From the NCBI GenBank assembly GCA_030917105.1, contig JAUPVI010000001.1, positions 19,201 through 29,797 on the forward strand: 10,597 bases of DNA. The letters run 5' to 3'. The DNA is from Candidatus Babelota bacterium. GTDB lineage: Bacteria; Babelota; Babeliae; Babelales; JAUPTZ01. The notes beneath the pieces are model-generated. The model saw only the letters and a program-made list of their open reading frames with translations. It did no database searches and had not been told where the DNA came from. Below are positions 6,585 through 10,597 of this stretch, in pieces (position 1 is the stretch's first letter; each line of letters starts with the position of its first letter). The position numbers were made by a program, and so were the translations under genes.

Positions 6585-8744
6585 ATGGTATTAATTCTAT
6601 TACTTTTCATCCCGCTCCTTAGCCATTCAGTCACTGCCGAGCCTTTGACACAATTCGGCCCAATCAACCGCACCCCCGATGAAGCAATTACTGGTTTCAG
6701 TGCGAAACACTTAGAACAATTTGCAGATAAAGCTCCGGTCCTTTTTTCTCAATTCATGGCCGGTATCAGTAGCCAGTTTGAGAAAACCAGCCAGTACCAC
6801 ACTAATATTGCTTCTGCGCAGTTTTATTTTAACGACCTCTATGCAAATAGCTCTCTTGAAACAAAAAAAAGCCTCTCCGCATTGACCACGAAACTAGACA
6901 AACTCATGAAGAAAGAATACTGGTCAACAGAAAAAAAAGCCCTTTTAATACATGCTTTCCTACAAAGCGCTTTTAGCGAGCTTCTCAAGACACTTCATAG
7001 TAAGCAGGATAAAGAAAAAGCACAAAAGCTCTCGCGCAATCTCATTATAAGCCTCACACCAACACTGTTGGGAATGAGGGATAAATTGAAGCGCCTACCA
7101 TGGAAACGCATCGTTGCCCTATCAGCACTTGCCGGTGGTGGCTTGTATGCGTATAAAAATAATCTGTGGCAGCATTTCAAGAACAACACTTCTAACACCT
7201 TTAAAATTCTTAGCCACATAAATGATAGCGTCGCAGAAAATCAACGAATAAAAGATGCGTTTAATGAAACAATCGAGCAAGATTCAAGCGGCAAATTAAG
7301 GGTACGGCATAACCATGCCACCGGCCGGCCAGAATACCTGGTAAAAGAATCATACCGCACAAACTCAGACAAAAAGACAGAGCAATGGATCCCTGCCCCT
7401 GAGGGTTTTGGCGATCGGGCCCTCCGCCTTGGTGAAGAACTCAAACCGCTTGTTAGCCGCGTAGTAGACAACATGAGTGAAAGCGCCAATCAACAGCGTG
7501 CATGGTTTATTGCCCACAAAATTCCGACAGACAACCCGCATGAACACTTTAAAAAAGTAGAAGTTGAGCCGGGAATATATGAAATGCGCTACGCCTCCAG
7601 CGTGATGATACCGCAAGAAAAAGTCCCTACCACCGCCACTGCACTCAAACGATTTATGGTTAATCACAAACTTTGGAGAGATGAGAAAACTGGTCGCCTG
7701 CACCCAACCGTGTTGCCACCACGTAACCTTATGGAACAAACGGTTACCGCCGCCACCGGATTGGTCAGTGTTCTACAAGACAAGACGGTTAAAGGCTTCA
7801 TCGGCACCCTTGACAGTGAACTGAAGCGCAACAGGAATGATGCCCTGAACTGGCTCAAGAGTGAGGGCTTGGTTGCCAAAGATGCCACCGATCCAACCGC
7901 CCTCCTGCCAGGGGTTAGTGTTCACTGGGATACCAAAGACAATCGCATTTATTATCTCAAGAGAGATGTTTCAACAGGTGCCGCGGAAATAGACCCTGCC
8001 TACCCACCGGCCTCCGTCATCGACAAGCTCTTCCTTGGCATCAGCAGTGTCACTGCACCAGGATCTACTAGCGAGAAGCTCTTGCAAATAATTACAAGTG
8101 CTCTAGCAAATAGTCAACAAGACATGCGCCAATGGCTGTATAACGAAGGGCTCTCGGTCAGCAGAGAAGATGCAACACTTAAGCCAGGAGTTGGCTATTA
8201 TTCGGATGAAAATCATATGGAATACTACTTACGGGATAAAAACCAGGAATGGGGAGCCATGATACAATGCCCTGTGCTACTGCCAGACGGGACTCAGGAA
8301 ATGGTTAATAGCAAGCCAGCCTTCAAGGCGAAGAAAAACCAAGTGTATCCCCCACTTTCAGGAGCTTCGCATTTGTTCACGACGTTGAGTAAGATAAGTC
8401 GCGAGGGGGGGATTCCGCTGGAGCAGCTGATGACGTTGGTGAAGAATGAGATGCAGGGAGTAAAGGAGTGGGGAGAACTAGCCCTTAGTGGAGTAACTGG
8501 AAGCATAAAACACGGATTATCCATTAAGCCATTCCTCTCTTCCGCTTCTAAAGCAGGAGCCTCAAGGCAAAAAGCAACAGAAGTTAGAAACTTAATCGCC
8601 AAAATAAGAGAAAAAGGCGATAAGGCTTTGGCAGAAAAAGAAGAAGAAGTAATGAACAAAAATATACGAGGCTCTAACCTTGCCGCACTAGACAAACAAG
8701 TCGAACGCCTAATTCCAATTGCTCACGCCCCGCAAGTCGAATAA
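6585..8744 (+). CDS. Large exported single-pass protein with internal repeats, unknown function
   Basis: A 719-residue protein that I do not recognise. Residues 1-18 are a signal peptide (MVLILLLFIPLLSHSVTA, cleavage before EP). Residues of about 50-150 are helical and begin with FMAGISSQF. They align with the two smaller downstream proteins, as does a glycine-rich hydrophobic segment at about 174-190 (IVALSALAGGGLYAY), probably a membrane anchor. From about 215 onward lies a long region with divergent repeats. The last 80 residues are Lys/Glu-rich and probably coiled. I chose ATG 6585 because GAGG sits 5 nt upstream; the frame opens 12 codons earlier at 6549, but that ATG lies inside the palindromic repeat and has no RBS. 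That longer form would, however, give the signal peptide a basic n-region (TTRKNEV). Most likely it is membrane-anchored with a large domain on one side. Orientation and function are unknown. Confidence 0.8.
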   Translation: MVLILLLFIPLLSHSVTAEPLTQFGPINRTPDEAITGFSAKHLEQFADKAPVLFSQFMAGISSQFEKTSQYHTNIASAQFYFNDLYANSSLETKKSLSALTTKLDKLMKKEYWSTEKKALLIHAFLQSAFSELLKTLHSKQDKEKAQKLSRNLIISLTPTLLGMRDKLKRLPWKRIVALSALAGGGLYAYKNNLWQHFKNNTSNTFKILSHINDSVAENQRIKDAFNETIEQDSSGKLRVRHNHATGRPEYLVKESYRTNSDKKTEQWIPAPEGFGDRALRLGEELKPLVSRVVDNMSESANQQRAWFIAHKIPTDNPHEHFKKVEVEPGIYEMRYASSVMIPQEKVPTTATALKRFMVNHKLWRDEKTGRLHPTVLPPRNLMEQTVTAATGLVSVLQDKTVKGFIGTLDSELKRNRNDALNWLKSEGLVAKDATDPTALLPGVSVHWDTKDNRIYYLKRDVSTGAAEIDPAYPPASVIDKLFLGISSVTAPGSTSEKLLQIITSALANSQQDMRQWLYNEGLSVSREDATLKPGVGYYSDENHMEYYLRDKNQEWGAMIQCPVLLPDGTQEMVNSKPAFKAKKNQVYPPLSGASHLFTTLSKISREGGIPLEQLMTLVKNEMQGVKEWGELALSGVTGSIKHGLSIKPFLSSASKAGASRQKATEVRNLIAKIREKGDKALAEKEEEVMNKNIRGSNLAALDKQVERLIPIAHAPQVE
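7491..8370 (+). repeat. Three (possibly four) divergent protein repeats of about 90-110 residues
   Basis: Within the 719-residue protein, three units share a layout. An aromatic-led helix comes first (AWFIAHKI near 306, NWLKSEGL at 422, QWLYNEGL at 516). Then a PG turn (329-330, 442-443, 534-535), a short strand pair with YEMRY, YYLKRD or YYLRDK, and a Pro-Pro turn (LPP, YPP, YPP) before a helix. The second and third units are clearly related; the first is looser. A fourth candidate, still weaker, may start near residue 220 (ENQRIKDAFNE). DNA identity is low, so the duplication is old. Confidence 0.55.
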
Positions 8745-8760
8745 AGCTTCGCACTTGGGG
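8728..8760 (+). terminator. Weak hairpin spanning the stop codon
   Basis: CCCC-GC-AAGT-C-GAA pairs with TTC-GC-ACTT-GGGG around the loop TAAAGC, which contains the stop codon of the 719-residue gene. The stem has bulges and no T-run follows directly; an ATTTTCTC stretch comes about 10 nt later. It may act as a terminator or an mRNA 3'-end stabiliser. Support is weak. Confidence 0.3.
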
Positions 8761-8902
8761 CAATTCGCCATTTTCTCAATTATTTACTATACTAATTGGG
8801 ATAAGTTACCAGTCACCGCACCACTTCCAGGCAAAAGCAGAAGCCAGTCTAACTGCAACAAAAACGTTCAAACTATTGATTAAAAGCCCTCATGCGAACA
8901 GA

Positions 8903-8931
8903 TTGAGGCCGCCAATGCAATAGCGTATAAC
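8903..8931 (+). promoter_or_regulatory. Sigma-70-type promoter for the two-gene paralogue unit
   Basis: TTGAGG (8903-8908) and TATAAC (8926-8931) are separated by exactly 17 bp, matching the consensus at 4/6 and 5/6 positions. The start would be near 8938, leaving a leader of about 21 nt. CCTCA (8888-8892) and TGAGG (8904-8908) form a short inverted repeat over the -35, a possible operator. The rest of the gap at 8745-8959 shows only a weak AT-rich inverted repeat (CAATTA/TAATTG at 8777-8798) and no coding signal. Confidence 0.55.
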
Positions 8932-8959
8932 ACTTAGAAACAAGGAATTATCAACAGGC

Positions 8960-9793
8960 ATGAAGAGATTATTTGCATCACTTACCCTTCTAACATGCCT
9001 CCATCTGGTCGCCGACGGCAACCCGCCAACGGTCACTGATCAGGGACTCTACAATATACAAGAATCAGCATTCGGAGAAACGCCCTCTGCAGCCCTTAAA
9101 AGCTTTATGGGACTCATGAGCAGTACTCGCAATGCAACGCCACAATCCTCAGCGGCCAAGGCAAAAGCAGTGCGTCTCTTTACCGAGATGTATAAAGATG
9201 GCACGCCGGAAATTCAAGGGCTTTTGGCCCACATGGTTCGAGAACTCGACCATGTACTCAAGAATCGCCCATTTCTGCTTCCTGGCAACAAGGAACGGCT
9301 TATCTTAATGATCTTGCAGTTCTCACAAGACCGCTTGCAAGGCGCTCTCAAAAATCAATCGGTCGTCACCAGCAACCCTGGTGAACTCTCCGAGGCAATC
9401 TACACCGCCTTAAACCCAACATTTGGCGACTTCTGGCGCAAAGTATTTGCAGTCGTTGGCGTCGGTGTGGGGATTGGCTTAATGTATTATGTTTATAGAA
9501 AATTTCGCGGCCCAAGCACCATATCAAAGACTATGGACTTGGTAACGGCACTAAATAAGCCTTACGATCCCAGCGACAAAAACACCGCAGTCTTCTTGAC
9601 CTACGAAATAGCTGAGACACTCCGTAAAGAGAGAACGCAGTCAGGCACCAACACAGTCAATAAAGGGCCAGGCTTACTTAAGCTGTTAGTTGAAATTTTT
9701 ACTCACCTAAAAAACACGGATGACAAGCTGTTTCGTGAAGTAGCTGGAATGTTACCCCCAATTTTAGATCCTAGCGGAAATCAAAAAAAATGA
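8960..9793 (+). CDS. Exported single-pass membrane protein, paralogue family member
   Basis: A 277-residue protein of unrecognised family. The signal peptide is about residues 1-18 (MKRLFASLTLLTCLHLVA). A Cys is present at 13, but its context (LLTC followed by LHLV) is a poor lipobox. Residues of about 48-140 are helical and begin SFMGLMSSTR, followed by KAKAVRLFTEMYKDG. FWRK at 158-161 immediately precedes a glycine-patterned membrane segment (162-179, VGVGVGIGLMYYVY), then a basic RKF stop-transfer and a soluble C-terminal part of about 95 residues with EIAETLRKER. The downstream protein matches it block for block, and the 719-residue protein shares the N-terminal half. RBS signals are poor: AAGGA is too far (13 nt) and AGG too near (1 nt). 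The last codons fall in a run of eight A residues that overlaps the next start. Function unknown; an envelope location is inferred. Confidence 0.82.
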   Translation: MKRLFASLTLLTCLHLVADGNPPTVTDQGLYNIQESAFGETPSAALKSFMGLMSSTRNATPQSSAAKAKAVRLFTEMYKDGTPEIQGLLAHMVRELDHVLKNRPFLLPGNKERLILMILQFSQDRLQGALKNQSVVTSNPGELSEAIYTALNPTFGDFWRKVFAVVGVGVGIGLMYYVYRKFRGPSTISKTMDLVTALNKPYDPSDKNTAVFLTYEIAETLRKERTQSGTNTVNKGPGLLKLLVEIFTHLKNTDDKLFREVAGMLPPILDPSGNQKK

Positions 9794-10597
9794 TGCGCTT
9801 AGGCTTGTTCTTAACTTTCCCATTGGTTCTTTTTTCCACAACATACTCACAACCACTTGTGGAAACATCCAAAGACTTCATAGACCTCATAAGCCACGTT
9901 AGGACAACTAACGATCCCGCAGCAGAAGCAAAAGTAAAAGCACTGCGCCTCTTCAATGAAATGTATGAAGAGGGTGATGAATCAGTTAAGCGGATTTTGA
10001 CCACTATGAGCAACGATTTACGGCAAACCCTAGGTCGCCAGCTTATTTTTCCGAGCACAAAAGAAAACCTTGTTCATCTTATACTCAGCACTGCTCGCGA
10101 GCATCTTCATACGGCCCTTGCTACGCAGAAAAACAATATCAACAAGCCAGACGAGTTCGTAGCCGCGCTCCGCACAATGATGCAAGGCACGTTTTGGCGT
10201 TTTTGGCGCAACATTGGCATCGGAGTGGGCATTGGGGCAAGCCTATGGCTTGGACATCACCTCTACAAAAAGTACACCAAAATAGATGGTAAAGCCAAAG
10301 ACATTGTCGACACGCTTGCTGCTATTAACAAAGATTTTGACACAAACGATCCACGCTTACTTACAAGAATTTGCCATGGAATCGCAGAGTCACTACGTAA
10401 GGATAGACTCAGCGAGCCAAACAAACCGCCAAGTGATGAAAAAATCCTAGCATTACGCATAAAAGAAGTAATTGAACTGGACAAAAAAAATGGTACTCAT
10501 AGATTCAATGAGACCATACGACTCATAGCCCATCCACAAGCCATAAAGGCTGAAGACGAGGAGGCGGTCAAATCAAGCCTTGGCATCGGAAGAGCAC
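9790..10597 (+). CDS. Exported single-pass membrane protein, tandem paralogue (3' end outside window)
   Basis: An open frame with no stop runs off the right edge, giving at least 269 residues. The start is ATG at 9790, overlapping the previous stop as ATGA; the adjacent ATG at 9793 is an alternative. The signal peptide is about residues 1-20 (RLGLFLTFPLVLFSTTYS). FIDLISHVRT at 30-39 and AKVKALRLFNEMYEEG correspond to the same blocks in the preceding gene. So do the helical region, FWRN at 138-141, the membrane segment GIGVGIGASLWLG (143-155), the basic KKY that follows, and IAESLRKDR in the C-terminal part. Only a weak SD (GCGGA, far upstream) is present, so translation probably depends on coupling to the upstream gene. 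It is a clear tandem duplicate that has diverged strongly. Function unknown. Confidence 0.85.
   Translation, partial: MMRLGLFLTFPLVLFSTTYSQPLVETSKDFIDLISHVRTTNDPAAEAKVKALRLFNEMYEEGDESVKRILTTMSNDLRQTLGRQLIFPSTKENLVHLILSTAREHLHTALATQKNNINKPDEFVAALRTMMQGTFWRFWRNIGIGVGIGASLWLGHHLYKKYTKIDGKAKDIVDTLAAINKDFDTNDPRLLTRICHGIAESLRKDRLSEPNKPPSDEKILALRIKEVIELDKKNGTHRFNETIRLIAHPQAIKAEDEEAVKSSLGIGRA

Noticed and set aside
6482..6673. Leftward 63-residue frame containing RNEVTKQS
   Set aside because: It is a reading of the palindromic repeat and of the antisense strand of the 719-residue gene's 5' end; no RBS or family support.
8294..8695. Leftward 133-residue open frame
   Set aside because: It lies antisense within the 719-residue gene, and its serine/leucine-rich composition is typical of a shadow frame.
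8960..9025. Lipoprotein signal peptide at the 277-residue protein, which would fit with LspA
   Set aside because: Thr precedes the Cys and hydrophobic residues continue after it, unlike a lipobox.
1..10597. tRNA, rRNA, CRISPR array or insertion sequence
   Set aside because: No cloverleaf with a T-loop consensus, no regularly spaced direct repeats, and no transposase-like frame were seen by eye on either strand.

Overview
The window most resembles a chromosomal segment from an obligately host-associated or candidate-phylum bacterium. My best guess is Dependentiae (TM6) or something similar. That is an inference from the mix seen here: a few ordinary housekeeping genes set among secreted or membrane-anchored proteins with no recognisable domain, plus a palindromic intergenic repeat of the RNEVTKQS / LDCFVTSFLAMT type. 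No rRNA marker is present, so the phylum is not proven.

Layout. (1) Positions 1-270 hold the 5' end of a leftward membrane-protein gene and a compact divergent promoter region. (2) A rightward HAD-family phosphatase/phosphomutase gene (271-996) is followed by a terminator-like hairpin whose 3' arm contains the ribosome binding site of the next gene. (3) That gene (1072-2280) encodes a secreted 402-residue protein of unknown function and ends flush against the stop codon of an opposing gene. (4) Positions 2281-6283 form a leftward housekeeping cluster, transcribed in the order pheT, lspA, a degenerate pgpA-like gene, then a ComF-family phosphoribosyltransferase gene. Junctions are tight (16-nt gap, 20-nt overlap, 41-nt gap), and an extended -10 promoter lies before pheT. 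(5) Positions 6284-6584 are intergenic, with the pheT promoter, a small perfect hairpin and a 76-bp imperfect palindromic repeat. (6) Positions 6585-10597 carry three rightward genes for related exported proteins of 719, 277 and at least 269 residues. Each has a signal peptide, then a conserved helical region, then a glycine-rich transmembrane segment. The largest adds a C-terminal region with divergent internal repeats. The second and third genes overlap by ATGA at a run of eight A residues.

How they fit together. The leftward cluster covers tRNA charging (PheT), lipoprotein maturation (LspA), a probable relic or relative of phosphatidylglycerophosphatase, and a ComF-like PRTase. The rightward 6.6-10.6 kb block is an expanding paralogous family of envelope proteins. 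It is the least explained part of the window and the best candidate for something undescribed. Its shared architecture, the translational coupling or possible slippage fusion of the last two genes, and the internal repeats of the first deserve follow-up.
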